A stretch of 64,000 nucleotides of DNA from Agapetus fuscipes (taxonomy: Eukaryota > Arthropoda > Insecta > Trichoptera > Glossosomatidae): the NCBI GenBank assembly GCA_951799405.1, contig OX637343.1, positions 13,742,524 to 13,806,523 on the forward strand. Direction: 5' to 3'. The translations under genes and the position numbers were made by a program. The notes below the pieces were generated by a model, which saw only the letters and a list, made by a program, of their open reading frames with translations, ran no database searches and had not been told where the DNA came from. The stretch's first letter is position 1. Each line of letters starts with the position of its first letter. Shown here piece after piece: positions 22,976 through 34,396 of the stretch.

Positions 22976-23160
22976 ATGGAGCGATCAGATTGAAGAGATT
23001 GTGATACAAAGTGAGCGTAAAAGAAGAAAATGCTGAAAACAGGTGATGGATATGAATTAATTAAAAGAGGTATGTAAGGATAGGAAGAAATAGAGGCAGC
23101 TCTGCAAGGCTCTGGCCACCCCTAGCGTAATGGAGACAGAGTTACAGTTACAGTACAGTG
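22976..23160 (+). pseudogene. LINE 3'-terminal fragment
   Basis: Matches 36045-36240 (KVWSDQIEEIVKEW region to CTCTGGCCACCCCTAGCG and the GTTACAGTTACAG tail) with small deletions that break the frame. Extreme 5' truncation. Confidence 0.8.
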
Positions 23161-23233
23161 AGTCTTATTGAATTTCAAAATCCGGTTTAATTAATTAGAA
23201 ATTTGCGAAACTGGTTGTTGATATTTAACTATG

Positions 23234-23350
23234 CAAAAGTTGCAGGGTTTATGTTCATTTGAGGTTTGGATTTAATTTGTAAGTACACATTCAACATTTG
23301 TAAGCGCGAACTATACGTGTTTGTTCGTGAATATGCATTTGATAGGAGCT
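23234..23350 (+). repeat. GTR repeat, middle part only
   Basis: Runs from AAAGTTGCAGGG to ATATGCATTTGATAGGAGC; both ends are missing. Confidence 0.65.
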
Positions 23351-23880
23351 TTAAATTTTATTATATTCTTCGCTTTAGATTAAAGTATTATATAGATGTC
23401 CAGTGTTGGCTCTGCATAGCAGTGTTAGTAAGTAGTCTTCTATAGGCGCAGCGCATCTAAGGCGACCCGACCCTTAAGTTCCCTCTCCGTGTGTGTCTCG
23501 GAGCAGGTAATTTACGGCCCACCCTCCTGCATGTATCTTGTTTATGTTTTTTGTACGGGGCCTTGTGGTTTATGACTTACCGATATGCCATCTCGGAGGA
23601 ATTCAAGGTGCCGCATAAGTATCATGAAGAGAAAAATATCATACTCCTTTTGTTCTTGAAAATTTCTCATAATACTCGTATATCTCGTAGTATTTTATGT
23701 TATTTATATTGCGTATTTCGTATTGAAACTCGTGTGTTTCCGATTCTTTTCAATATTTCTCGTAGAAGTGTATTTTGATGTACCTTCCTCTTTTATTATA
23801 ACTTCATAATCAAATCAGCATAATCCTGATTAAAACCTTGTATCAAAGTATGCAAATTGTGAATATGGTGAATACGGAAT
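23351..23880. other. Unassigned sequence
   Basis: A 95-codon frame (23491-23778) shows no domain and is not called. Confidence 0.35.
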
Positions 23881-24197
23881 GGACCGGTCCGTAGTCCGTA
23901 GTGGCAACACTTCGGACTCGTAAATGGAAGGTTGTGGATTCGGATCCCGGCGGAGCACAAAAATATACCATTTATATTTCGAATGTGCTCTTCGCTGGAT
24001 TGAAAAATTCATAAACCTTTACCAATGACCGGTCACCAAAGGTCCATCCAGCCTTACAGTAACTGGGTCTTGCTTGAGTATTGGCGCTTTGTAGCGACGA
24101 CCAAGCTCGTACACCTCTGCGGCACTACAACAAGTGTCATAGACCCCTAGAGACTTTAGAATCTAGGGAGTCTCCCGCACAGGATTTCTTAAAAAAA
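23881..24197 (+). mobile_element. SINE1 (tRNA-derived SINE), full-length
   Basis: Head GGACCGGTCCGTAGTCCGTA, B-box-like GGATTCGGATCCCGG, the body GCTCTTCGCTGGATTG ... GCGACGACCAAGCTCGTAC, and the 3' end CCCGCACAGGATTTCTT followed by an (TA)n-rich tail to ~24230. Confidence 0.85.
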
Positions 24198-26116
24198 TAT
24201 ATATATATAAATATATATATAATATATGCATACAAAAAAATTATGTAGTTTCTTAGAGAATTGTCTTTCGCCTCACTGTGTGTTCATCCCTGTTCCTACT
24301 CCAATCATCCTACTAAGAAAGAAGTTTTCCCCAGAATACAGTCCGTCCGTAAAAAATATTCAAATCTATGTAGCACATTGTTTTTATTCTTATCTTGTAT
24401 TATATCTTGTTATATAAGAAGAATGGATGTCGAAGGGCAAATAAAAGTCATAAGATGTAAAGATTTTCGTATTTTTAGATTATCAGACAGAAATATGTAT
24501 GAGTTATTAACAAATTGTTCTGTAGCGTAGATGCGGTTTCTTTGCACGAATGTAACATTCATGCGAATATTTTCATCCGGGTATGAAATATACAGAAACA
24601 AAGCCACCCCCATATCAGCATGCAGCAGGATCGATGCGGGCTGACAGACAACTTTACGAGACACGTAGAAGGGAAATGTATGCGAGGAGGAGATGACCTG
24701 CAATTCCGCACAAAACTGTTTGCGCGCATGACGTAATAACTTACAGTGCACTTGTGTCGGAATATTGTATGAAATACGCCTCGAACCTCCACCTGTTCCG
24801 GCGATATGGGCGGTTTGTTCCGCGGATGAAGCTAATGAGTAATAAACCTACGTGGAAGGTCAGGGTGGATTCTTCTTCGTGAGGTTTATGGGAATCGTTC
24901 ATACATTGAATGCAGTATTGTAATTCGTTTTGAATCATTCATCAGTCTCAGTTGTATTGATAAAATTCCCTGTAAGAATCTTTATTTGACAATCAATTGC
25001 TTATTCGATTCTTGAAAAATTGCCCTTACAATATCTGTCTTAGTCATTGTTCCACTAGAAATTGCCAGAAGGACACGTTAATACATATTTTCAACTTTTA
25101 GTTATTGAGATAGCTGGTTCTACAAGATTTTTGGCGTAATTGGTAAAGGATCCTATTGCTTTGATACAATTTATTCGATCTTCATTCAATGCAGTAAATG
25201 TAACAATATTTTTTCCACTTTCCACTTGTGGTGTCCCAAGCTTTTTCATTCAGCTCACCTTTGTAATTTTCGATTTAGATTTATTTTCGGTACATAAAAT
25301 TGTATTGCCCACGACCATTGATTAATTTTAATGTACAACATTCTGTTAACACACAACCCATTACTTACATAATTATCAGGGTAATAATTCACATTAACGT
25401 GTTCGACTTCCTTGAAGCCTCGCTGTGATATAACCGTACTCGCTTGTAGTCAAGGAATTCCTCTCACAGATTCATCCGTTGTTTTTGCCTCCATGGCTCG
25501 TCCATCAGCTTCGTACAAGCTCTCGAGGCATCCTGCGACTTCGCACGGCTCATTAGGGTGAGGATATTCGGTCTCGCCCAAGCCTGCGTTATTTTCCTGG
25601 CTGCATGGGAATATGCGTGCGAGATATTCCAATCATCTTAATTGAATTTGTGATAAATCATTGCAACTTTGAGTTTGTTTAGACTCATAGATCTTGAGTG
25701 ATGAGATGGCCAGGTTATGCGGAAATAATTGATGTATGTACAAATTTTAATATGTACAAAATAAAATAAACAATAAGTTTGCAGAGAGAGTAAAATTTGT
25801 TCTGATTGTTTAGGCATTGGTTTTCACCTCCTTATCACGTTGGAATGTGAGACTGTATTCCAGAACGCTCGGTGGGTTTATCAACAATTCAAAGCGCCTT
25901 ATCACTTGAGGTTGACAGTCAATCTTTTAACAAATCTATGGAATTTCGATATTGTATTAACGGAGCTGAAATCTTTATGGTACATAATTATGTAATTGTG
26001 TATTTGTATTGTCTAGGTCCAAATTTATTTTGTAGATATATATTGCATTGCTTTATTGTACTGAAAGCATCTATGGCCCACGAGTGCAGTTTACATTTTT
26101 TTAAATCTATAATCTA
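24198..26116. other. Unassigned AT-rich sequence
   Basis: No gene called. Two stretches look less random than their surroundings: 24590-24800 and 25450-25632 (minus-strand open frame of 60 codons, rich in acidic residues). Neither has a domain or clear splice sites on both sides. Confidence 0.35.
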
Positions 26117-26660
26117 TGTGTATTCTTTCTTGATCTTAGTTGCAAAGATATAGTAACATTTAAATTTAATATTAAATGCATGCCCATAAACAGACACCTA
26201 TGATCAAACCCTCCTCATACCCGTCCTATATGTATGTTTCTGAAGGATCCACAGCACATGGACGCCTATACAAAGCTATATATTTTCCCAAATGGCGGAA
26301 GGCCTTCCCGTGAAGTAAAACACTTGTAAGTTCGCACTTACTAATGCTGCATGTAGACATACATGTTCACCCTCCTCTGACCCACGCCCTGTATATCCAT
26401 CCCATCCGGGGATGTGTCACAGGACTCGCATGCAAAATACTATACAGATGCAAGTGGCAGAAGGCCCTCCCGTGAGGCTAACACTCTCTCCAGTTTAAAA
26501 CAAGACAAGGTGGATCAGTACACAAGCAAGCAATGATAGACATAAAGAATCCAATGTGAAATAAACATAAGCCCTGCAACTCTCGCACATTGGCAAAGTG
26601 AACCATTTTTTTAGAGTACAGGTGGTCAGCCTCATACCAACCTACAAGTCGAGGAGTTCT
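26117..26660 (-). repeat. GTR repeat carrying two related inserts
   Basis: GTR pieces in reverse at 26117-26203, 26326-26362 and 26551-26660 are separated by inserts of ~120 bp and ~190 bp. The inserts resemble one another: ACCCTCCTC near each start, and GGC(G/A)GAAGGCC(T/C)TCCCGTGA in each. Confidence 0.7.
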
Positions 26661-27480
26661 AATTCAATTAAATTTATTTCCATTATTTAGCGCCTGGTTC
26701 ACGAAATCTCATTCCGGCTTTATTCAATTTGTCCGCGTCACAGTTGCGTAACAGAGACACATTCCCGAATATGCAATAAATAAAGTGGGGAACATCATCG
26801 CATTGTAAATAACGTCGGACGTGATTTGTTTTCCGTGAGTTAAGTTTTTTTTGTTTTGCTCGATTTGTCGCAGGGCTTGCGGGACCGGCCCGCGCACTGC
26901 GTACACTTCTCTATGGTTTTATTTTTATTTATTTTTTATTTTGTGAGCTGGTCACACTGGGCGGGCGTGGGACCAGGAAATGGCAAATCGTAACTTGAAT
27001 TCAACACATTACACTTGTCAACAAAGTATTTAAAATACTTTTCTTATTCTTTGTTCATTGATAAGCTTGAAGTTTTGAAGTTACTTCACTTTCTTCCCAA
27101 AATATGCTCGTAGTCCTGCAGGGCAAAAGTAAACAATGTTCTACTGTGATTTGTTTTCTACAACTGTCGGTTATTAATATATATTTTTTTGTAGTTTAAT
27201 TATTTACACAACCAAGAGGTTTATCGACCATAGTTGCTCTTCGAAACACTAACATTGATATTAACATCATTCTTTGGAATGTTTTTTTAACATAGTAGAT
27301 ATCCAGCCTAGAAGAGTCTAGCTTATAAAAACTGTTAAAAACTTAGCATGGAGAAATATGTTTCATCGATTTTGATTGCTTTCTCCTGTGATCTGCAATG
27401 TTAGTTGGTTTTCATATATTTTTTCTAGGTACGCGATCGAGGGGAATCAAGGCAATGTTTTATACTAGGGGTACTTATCA
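26661..27480. other. Unassigned AT-rich sequence
   Basis: No supported gene or repeat. Confidence 0.4.
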
Positions 27481-27482
27481 TA

Positions 27483-27905
27483 TCGACGGCTAAAAGGCCG
27501 TAGGGCATAAGCGACATTTCAGTCAAAAATTAATGCTATCCTACTTGAAATTTTCCGCTCTTTCTAATGCGCTAACTCCCATAGCTCTACGAAGATTTTT
27601 GTGTTGTTTTTGCCCAAGCAAACAACTGCGTTTCCGAAGTATGGTTTTAGTGTAACCGACAGGATTTGGTCCTTTTTTGTCCTAAAGGCGCTTGTGACAT
27701 AAAAAAATCGTAAAACATCGTAAAACCACATTAATAGGAAAGCCAAAAAATGCCTTTTTTTTTTAAATTGTAGAGCTGTTTTGATTTTCACGAAATGATA
27801 AAAAATAAAAAAAGTTATGCTATTTTTCTGCAATCATAAATTTTAAACTGCTCTCCTGAACAATTTAGTTTATGTCGCTTATGCCCATTGCCTTTTAACC
27901 GTCGA
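27483..27905. mobile_element. MITE, Tc1/mariner-type by TA flanks
   Basis: Ends TCGACGGCTAAAAGGCC on the left and GGCAATGGGCATAAGCGACA-type sequence read in reverse on the right; about 30 of 36 terminal positions agree. TA flanks both ends (27481-27482 and 27906-27907). 423 bp, no coding capacity. Confidence 0.72.
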
Positions 27906-27907
27906 TA

Positions 27908-28497
27908 TGCATATTATAATGTGAGTCCCCAATGTTAGACTGTTTCGGAAACATGATAGAAGCTCATCTGTATTTCTGCACGTTGATGTTGGTGTTGCTT
28001 TACCCTTTGGGCAATAATGTCAGCGGCTGTCCGGTCCAGTGGATCCCACTTGATGCATGCGCCACGCGGACCTCCCCCTGTCCTCTGCTACAGTCCTCCT
28101 ACTCCTCACTCACACATCCTGGTGGAACACTTGCGAACTGTTCCATATCAATTATTTGTCAAGCCAATTAAAGCAACGCTCTCCCCACTGTGCGCACTGG
28201 AGAGATTGATGAAAGCTTTTATTTTGCCAAAACTGTACGAATTGACATTCAATATTGTCTAGATTAAATTAAAACTCACTAAAATGTGCTAATAATTTCG
28301 TAATCCTAAATAAATAGTTTTTAAACGAGGATTCCATACTAGGCACGGTAGGGAAATGTGACTTATAAATTGGTTAAAACATTTTTTTTAAAACGGATTC
28401 TCATATCTGCAAATAATGTTAAATCTTGTTAAGAAACGTTTATTTTTCGATCGGTAAGTTAAAAGCAACAATCTGTGGTCCAAAAAAATGTAGGTCA
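27908..28497. other. Unassigned sequence
   Basis: Overlapping short frames at 27932-28262 show no domain. Confidence 0.35.
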
Positions 28498-28784
28498 GGT
28501 CGAAAGCTCAGTTGGTAGAGTGTTTGAATTCCAGGCAGAGAGCTTAGAGTTCCATTCCCAACGTGTATGTCAGAAATGATTTCCCGTTTCGGTATTTATT
28601 TCAAATCTTACATTCAATAGCGGCAAGGTTTACTCAGCCTTCACCAAAAATGATTTTCAGCCTCTTTGAACACTAGGGAACCCCTTCGCCCTCTCCTGTA
28701 AAAATTAATAGGCTCTACTCGCCACATACTACCTCTTCGAAGAAAGCGCGGCAAGAAGTTGCTCTATATATGTAGCTTAGTAGC
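28498..28784 (+). mobile_element. SINE2 (tRNA-derived SINE), diverged
   Basis: Head GGTCGAAAGCTCAGTTGG, decayed B-box (AGAGTTCCATTCCC), the body TTTCCCGTTTCGG, and the end TAGCTTAGTAGCGTTTTTT. An internal deletion removes most of the GAAGTGG block. Confidence 0.8.
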
Positions 28785-28861
28785 GTTTTTTGACGACGTG
28801 TAAAATTTATATTGAAATAAATACAAAAAAATCATAATTATTAACCTCAGTTTCCTCTGTC

Positions 28862-29125
28862 TTCTATAATCTATAATCTATAATCTAAGTTGCAAGGATA
28901 TATTCATTTAAAGCTCTCAGATGTATGCCCACAAACCAACAAGTGTAGTTCGCGCTTACAAATGCTGAATGTGTACTTACAAATAAATCCAAACCTCAAA
29001 TGAACATAAGCCCCACAACTTTTGCCGACCTTCCCTGAAACAGGGGTGACATTGGCAAAGTGAACCATTTTTTACAGTATGGGTGGTCAGCCTCATACCA
29101 ACCTATAAGTCAAGGAATATGAATA
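28862..29125 (-). repeat. GTR repeat at the 3' end of the LINE at 29235-29850
   Basis: Nearly identical to 18921-19186, including the GATTATA-unit tail, and joined through the same ~110 bp UTR to LINE coding sequence. The outer flanks of the two copies differ, so they are separate retrotransposition events and not a segmental duplication. Confidence 0.85.
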
Positions 29126-29234
29126 ATAAATTACATTTAAATATAAAAAAGAACAAAACCTTACAAAGAAATCTATACAAAAAAAGTCAAAAATTTCCTA
29201 TGCAAAAAAAATGTAGCAAATGAATACACCAACA

Positions 29235-29960
29235 TTAGAAATCAACATTGCAGATTAGCCGCCACTTCTTCCTGTCCTTGCATACTTCTTTCATTTCATC
29301 CAGAGTCAATACCTTTTTCATACAAGTCCTCCTTTTATTATGACTCTGGATATCCCATTCATTCGCTATTTCAGAGATTTGATCCTTCCATACTTTTCTC
29401 GGTCTTCCTCTACCACGACATCCATCTATTCTAGCAACATATACTTTCTTCGTCAATCTTTCATCACTCATTCTCTCCAAATGCCCGAACCATCTTAACA
29501 TACTTCTTTTAATCTTCACTTTCACACTTTCCCTTACACCACATTCTTCTCTTACAAAATCATTCCTCACCCTGTCACTTCGTTTTTTCCCAATCATACT
29601 TCTTAGATAGTCCATTTCTACTGTATGGACTTTACTAATTTCCCTTTCACTCACCGTCCAGGCTTCACTTCCATACATCAAGGTTGGCACTAGTATACCA
29701 CCGTGCACCGCCAATCTAAAATTTTTTGAGAGATTTTGGTTCCTGGCGATGCAAGCGGTCGCACCCAGTACACACCTACCTTTCATTATTCTTCTTTCAA
29801 ATTCACCGGCCATTCTTCCATCTTTTTCAAACTTACTTCCCAAATATACAAACTTAAATGAAAATAAAAATATGTATGTAGCTCGATCTTGTGGCGTTGC
29901 AAAAATATCATTGTAAGTCATTTCCTTGGCCGTGACCCGCGCCAGAAATATTCTGCCCAC
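29235..29960 (-). pseudogene. LINE reverse-transcriptase C-terminal fragment
   Basis: An open frame of 241 codons. From about residue 38 (YLGSKFEKDGRM) it matches the post-RT region of the LINE at 31078-36211: ILVPTLMYGSEAWTV, RSMIGKKRSDRVRND, MLRWFGHLERMSDERLTKKV and RGRGRPRKVWKDQI. The first ~35 residues come from unrelated flanking DNA. RT motifs A-C are lost to 5' truncation. The remaining frame has no internal stop, so the copy is young. Confidence 0.8.
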
Positions 29961-30630
29961 ACTTTACATCTCTCCTTATATAATTGCCGTCTCTCTCTCT
30001 GTTCTTGAATAATTGCTCATTCATTTTATTTTCGCCCGGCCCGTCTTGTCTGGCCGTAATATATATATTTGGTTTCGCAAAGCCGCGCGGGACGTCCCAG
30101 GAAGATTGAACACTTTTTTCTCCCCGTTCTTCTTATTCACGTGTCGTCTTGTCCCGCTTTATGTAGGTTGTTGGCTATGTGTGTGCAGTCAGTCACACCA
30201 GCGACGTGTTTCGATGTTTTACAGAAAGTCACAAAAAAATGAACAGAATAACACACATACCACAGAGCAATCAAAACGTTTCTTTGTAGTAAATTATTTT
30301 TATTACATGTTTAGTCACTTTTTCAACTGTTTGAAGACCACTAGAAGAAGATAAATATACAAAAGCCATTGATAGATTTGGCTTTTTGGGACAGAAGGAA
30401 GAGTCAACATCCTGGACACAACTCTACCCGGATTCGGGCTTACTGCAACAACTACTACCCGTGCTTTTTATCCAATGCCTTTGTTTATAGTCTCACGATC
30501 TATCTGTTAATCACTATTATACCAATTTGTCGAGATTTCTTGCTCAAGTTTTGCATCCCTCTTGGTCCTTCTTCACAACTTTCTTTTCCATGCTCTGATA
30601 GTTCTGATATAGCTCTGAATTTGTCATGTA
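29961..30630. other. Unassigned sequence
   Basis: Overlapping open frames (30013-30354, 30369-30647) have no domain or conserved pattern I recognise. Confidence 0.35.
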
Positions 30631-30905
30631 TGTTCCTTGACTTATAGGTTGTTATGCGGCTGACCACCCATAATATAAAAATTGGTTCACTTTGCCAATG
30701 TCACCTCTGTTTCAGGGAAGGACGGCAAGAGTTGCAAGGCTTATGTTCATTTGAGATTGGGTTTTTATATTGTAGGTCCACATGCGGCATGTGTTAGCGC
30801 GAAATTATACATATCTGCTTGTGGGAATGCATTTAGTATTAATCTTAAATGATATATATCTTTGCAGCTTAGATTAGATTAGATTAGATTAGATTAGATT
30901 AGATA
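30631..30905 (+). repeat. GTR repeat with long GATTA tail
   Basis: TTCCTTGACTTATAGG head; after CAGCTTAGATTAGATTAGA there are about six GATTA units (30870-30904). The variable tail is what a retroposed repeat using a template-slipping RT leaves behind. Confidence 0.9.
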
Positions 30906-31077
30906 GTGCTTTAGCTGTAAAAGTTCCATCCAGTGAAGTCTGCCGATTTTTATTGTCTGCCCTACATCAGTATCTATTTAAATAGAGTCCGGTTGCAAAT
31001 TGGCCGCTTGTGAAAAGCAGCTATTTTTTTTAATGTGCTTTATTTTAAAATCAACGCATCATCTTTTATTGAATTAA

Positions 31078-32278
31078 GTGAAAGGCCCATATAAGCCCGT
31101 CATAAAGGAATTAAAGAATGGGAAAGCTGCAAGTGTGGATGGTGTGAGACCTGAGATGATGAAAGCGGGGGGAGAATGTGTGATTGAATGGATGAAAGAG
31201 CTTTGCGAATTGTGTGTTAGTGTCAAGGAGGTTCCATCGGACTGGAGAGAGGCGGTCATTGTGCCAATTTACAAAGGTAAAGGTGACAAAAAAGACTGCC
31301 GTAACTTCAGACCGATTAGCCTTCTTAGTGTGCCAGGTAAAGTGCTATGCAAGATTCTTATCCATAGGGTAAGATTATCCACCCAGGAGAAGGTCTCAGA
31401 TATAAAATCTGGCTTTATGCCGGAAAGAGGTTGCGTAGACCAGATATTCGCGCTTCGACAGATAGTCGAAAAACAGCTAGCCGTAAATAAAAAGGTCTAC
31501 GCGGCTTTCGTAGATCTTGAGAAAGCCTTCGACTCGGTGGATAGAAGTATGATGTGGTGTGTGCTTGAGAGGTATGGTGTGAACAAAGCACTTCTGAACG
31601 CGATACGCGCCATCTATCTTAATAGCAGGGCGTGTGTCAGGGTGGATGGAGAATACAGCGAGTATTTTAATGTGTACAAGGGTGTGAGACAGGGTTGCAT
31701 AATGAGCCCATGGTTATTCAATATAATCATGGATCATTGTGTTAAACAAGCGAATCTGGAAGGGCATGGCATACAGATTGGAGAGAGAAAAGTCGGAGTT
31801 CTGCTTTATGCTGATGACGCAGTATTAATTGCTGATTCAGCAGCGGAACTTCAGGCAATGCTCTCTAGTCTGAACCATGCTCTGTGTGTGAACAAGTTGA
31901 AAATTAATGCAAGTAAGACGAAAGTACTGATTTTTGACAGAATGGATGAAAATGAAGAATGCACGCTCATGTTGAATGGTACGAAAGTTGAAATTGTGGA
32001 TGAATTTAGATACTTGGGAAGTATGTTTGAGAAGAATGGAAAGATGACAAGAGAACTTGAGAATAGGATGTGTAAGGGCAAGCAAGTGGTCGGTGCAATA
32101 GGAAGAATAGCAAAGAACAAGCGATTGACGATGGATCTGAGAATGGCGGTACACAATGGCATATTGTTACCGACTTTGATGTATGGAAGTGAAGCATGGA
32201 CAGTGAATGATAGCGAAATGAGTAAAGTATGTACGGTGGAAATGAAGCATTTGAGAAGCATGACAGGAAAAACTCTGA
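31078..32278 (+). pseudogene. LINE reverse transcriptase, part 1 (split by Harbinger)
   Basis: About 400 uninterrupted codons beginning inside the RT fingers: NGKAASVDGVRPEMMK, NFRPISLLSVPGK, motif A YAAFVDLEKAFDSVDR, motif B VRQGCIMSPWLF, the catalytic box LLYADDAVLI, motif D KINASKTKVL, then RYLGSMFEKNG and LMYGSEAWTV. The endonuclease and N-terminus are missing. The frame is interrupted at 32278 by a 3.58 kb transposon and resumes at 35859. Without the insert and one TGA duplicate, the frame reads through. I do not assign the clade; the RWFGHVERM-type C-terminus is shared with the fragments at 13341, 22976, 29235 and 56725. Confidence 0.88.
32276..32278. other. Harbinger target-site duplication TGA (left)
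   Basis: TGA here and at 35859-35861 flank the transposon. Removing one copy plus the element restores the LINE frame (ACT CTG AGG GAT). Confidence 0.85.
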
Positions 32279-32360
32279 AGCAGAGCATACACGGTCAATA
32301 ATACTGACAGTAGGTATTGATAAAAGTACTGAAGGTGCCCTTCTTCAGTATTTTCTGTGA

Positions 32361-32433
32361 TTACACGATCATTATTACTGAAAGTATTACTGATGTTCGT
32401 TTAATTCACACGGTCATTATTACTGTCAATATT
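32361..32433. repeat. Subterminal repeats, left end of Harbinger
   Basis: TTACACGATCATTATTACTG at 32361 and CACACGGTCATTATTACTGT at 32407, both resembling the inner part of the terminal repeat and both in the same orientation as their counterparts at 35679 and 35791. Likely transposase or MADF binding sites; this role is inferred. Confidence 0.6.
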
Positions 32434-32476
32434 ATTCGTCAGTTCCCGCTTTCCATCCTTTAGTAGATAACTTAAC

Positions 32477-34396
32477 ATGGATAGAGCCTGTTTGGCAATA
32501 GTTATAGCTTCTGCTGTTGTAAAGAAAAGAAAAAAAAGAAGAATATGGGTTAAGGATTGGCTGTTGGAAAGAGACAGGTACACCCATTTAAACCTATTGA
32601 ATGAAATAGTAGTTAAAAATCCTGCAGATTTCAAAAATTATTTTCGAATGAGTGAAACAACGTTTTTAACTTTATTGGACATGGTTTCACCTCATATTAA
32701 AAAGCAAGACACTAATATGAGACAAAGTATCAGTCCAAAAGAGCGACTCGCTGTTACTTTGCGATACCTGGCGACAGGAAGAAATTTTGCTGACCTCAAG
32801 TTCTCAGCATTGATTTCCCCAGCAGCAATTAGTTCAATGATAATTGAAACATGTGAAACTCTCATCTATGTGCTTCGAGATTATATCAAGGTAAGTTGAA
32901 CAAAAAAATTCAATTAGTAAAATATTTTATTAGTATGTATAGGCATTTATACACTTTACAAAATTTTATTTTATTCACAAAATGTATGATAGTAGTCCTT
33001 CAAGTTATTTTTTGATGAAATGCCGTTATCATCGATTGGATCATAATTGTTATTATTGTTTAAAATCATAATTTTTTGGGGGGAAGTGGTGGTGGTAGAA
33101 GGGACACGGACTGGACTAGGAAGGGTTCCGTTCAGTATTTGGGAAGGATTTGATGAATGGACTGGACTAGGAACGGTTCCGTTCAGTATTTGGGAAGGAT
33201 TGCGGCTCGTTGATTTTAACGGAGTTGTGATGCAGATTCCCCATTGTAGCCTCAAATAAAATGTCGTTTATGGCCTTTTCGGCAAGTATTTTTTGGGTCG
33301 CATCCAAATTTTGCAATTTTGTAGCCCAAACTTTCGCTAAGTTAAGATTGTAATCTCCTTCTTTTTCCTTGGTCAGGTACTCACACGCTAAATTCAGCAG
33401 CTCTGATTGTTTATTACATTTTTTTTGTTTTTTGGATTTTCTGTTGTAATTTATTGAAGTCGAAGGCTGAGTGATAACATCGTCCTCTGGAATTATGTTT
33501 GTAGTTTCTTGAGCCTAAAAAATAAAACAAGAGTTAAAAAATTCCTCGATGTTCATATTTCATGCTTTAAAAATGATTGACATTCTTTGTAACTAATTAC
33601 AGCAAATTTTTATTACTACTAATAATAACAATCTTATTATTATTTAAAAAATATTTTTTTTTTTTTACAGCTTCCCTTAACAGAAGAGGAATGGTTATTA
33701 ACTGCAGCAGAATTCAGCAAGAACTGCCACTTTCCTACTTGTCTCGGAGCTCTTGATGGAAAGCATATCGCCATAAAAAAACCGGCTAATACCTCCTCTC
33801 TGTATTATAATTATAAAGGACACTTTAGCATTGTTTTAATGGCATTGGTCAATGCAAATAAGGAATTTATAATGGTGGATGTAGGAGCTAATGGTAGGAT
33901 CTCCGACGGTGGGGTCCTCTTTTATACAAAATTTTGGGATTTGTTTCTAAAAAAGCAATTGCATATTCCACCTCCCACAAAGTTACCAGGTTCAGAGGAT
34001 TATTTTCCTTACGTTTTTGTGGCAGATGAGGCCTTTGCTTTGCACTGCAACCTTATGAAACCATACCCTCAAAAAAAATGTACAAAGGAGCAAGATACTT
34101 TCAATAAACGACTGTCCACAGCTCGATGTGTAGTCGAAAATGCCTTTGGCATTCTCGCATCAAGATTTGGTGTGTTTCAAAAGCCAATAAATCTTGGTCC
34201 TGACAAAGCAACAAAAATTACACTAGCATGCTGCTATCTGCATAATTACTTAAAAAAGGAATCTCTAAACTTTAGTGCACAAAACGAAATTGAAAGCATA
34301 GATGTAGGGGCTAGTCTTCGTGAAGAACATAGTAGGAATGCAAGCGACGCAAAATCCACAAGGGATAAATATTGTACATATTTTAATCTTACATAA
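32477..34396 (+). CDS. Harbinger transposase (2 exons)
   Basis: Cuts and rejoins the element's ends in the nucleus, normally with the MADF partner. Exon 1 is 32477-32890 (donor AAG|GTAAGT), exon 2 33671-34396 (acceptor TTTTTTACAG|CTT); both meet in phase 0, giving 379 residues, usual for this family. Exon 1 holds the N-terminal helical region (FRMSETTFLTLLDMV, RLAVTLRYLATG). Exon 2 holds the DDE nuclease: LGALDGKHIAI (Asp 167), YYNYKGHFSIVL, NGRISDGGV (Asp 217), FVADEAF (Asp 257) and VVENAFGILASRF (Glu 294). No stop or frameshift. The 780 bp intron contains the last exon of the antisense MADF gene. The start is the first Met of the open frame, ~200 bp inside the left end. Recognition is by family motifs; splice sites are inferred from consensus and frame. 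Confidence 0.9.
33117..33205. repeat. 54 bp tandem duplication at the MADF gene 3' end
   Basis: GGACTGGACTAGGAA(G/C)GG plus TTCCGTTCAGTATTTGGG occur twice in tandem. The MADF stop codon (33167-33169) falls in the downstream unit, so the duplication sits at the 3' end of the reading frame. Confidence 0.7.

Noticed and set aside
25450..25632. 60-codon minus-strand frame with protein-like composition, possible exon
   Set aside because: No domain, no second exon and no convincing splice sites on both sides; one short frame is expected by chance.
30013..30647. Two adjoining plus-strand frames of 113 and 92 codons
   Set aside because: No domain or plausible joining; composition fits random AT-rich sequence with T-rich runs.
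31837..32288. Antisense frames of 105-145 codons over the LINE
   Set aside because: Shadows of the reverse-transcriptase frame with no independent domain.
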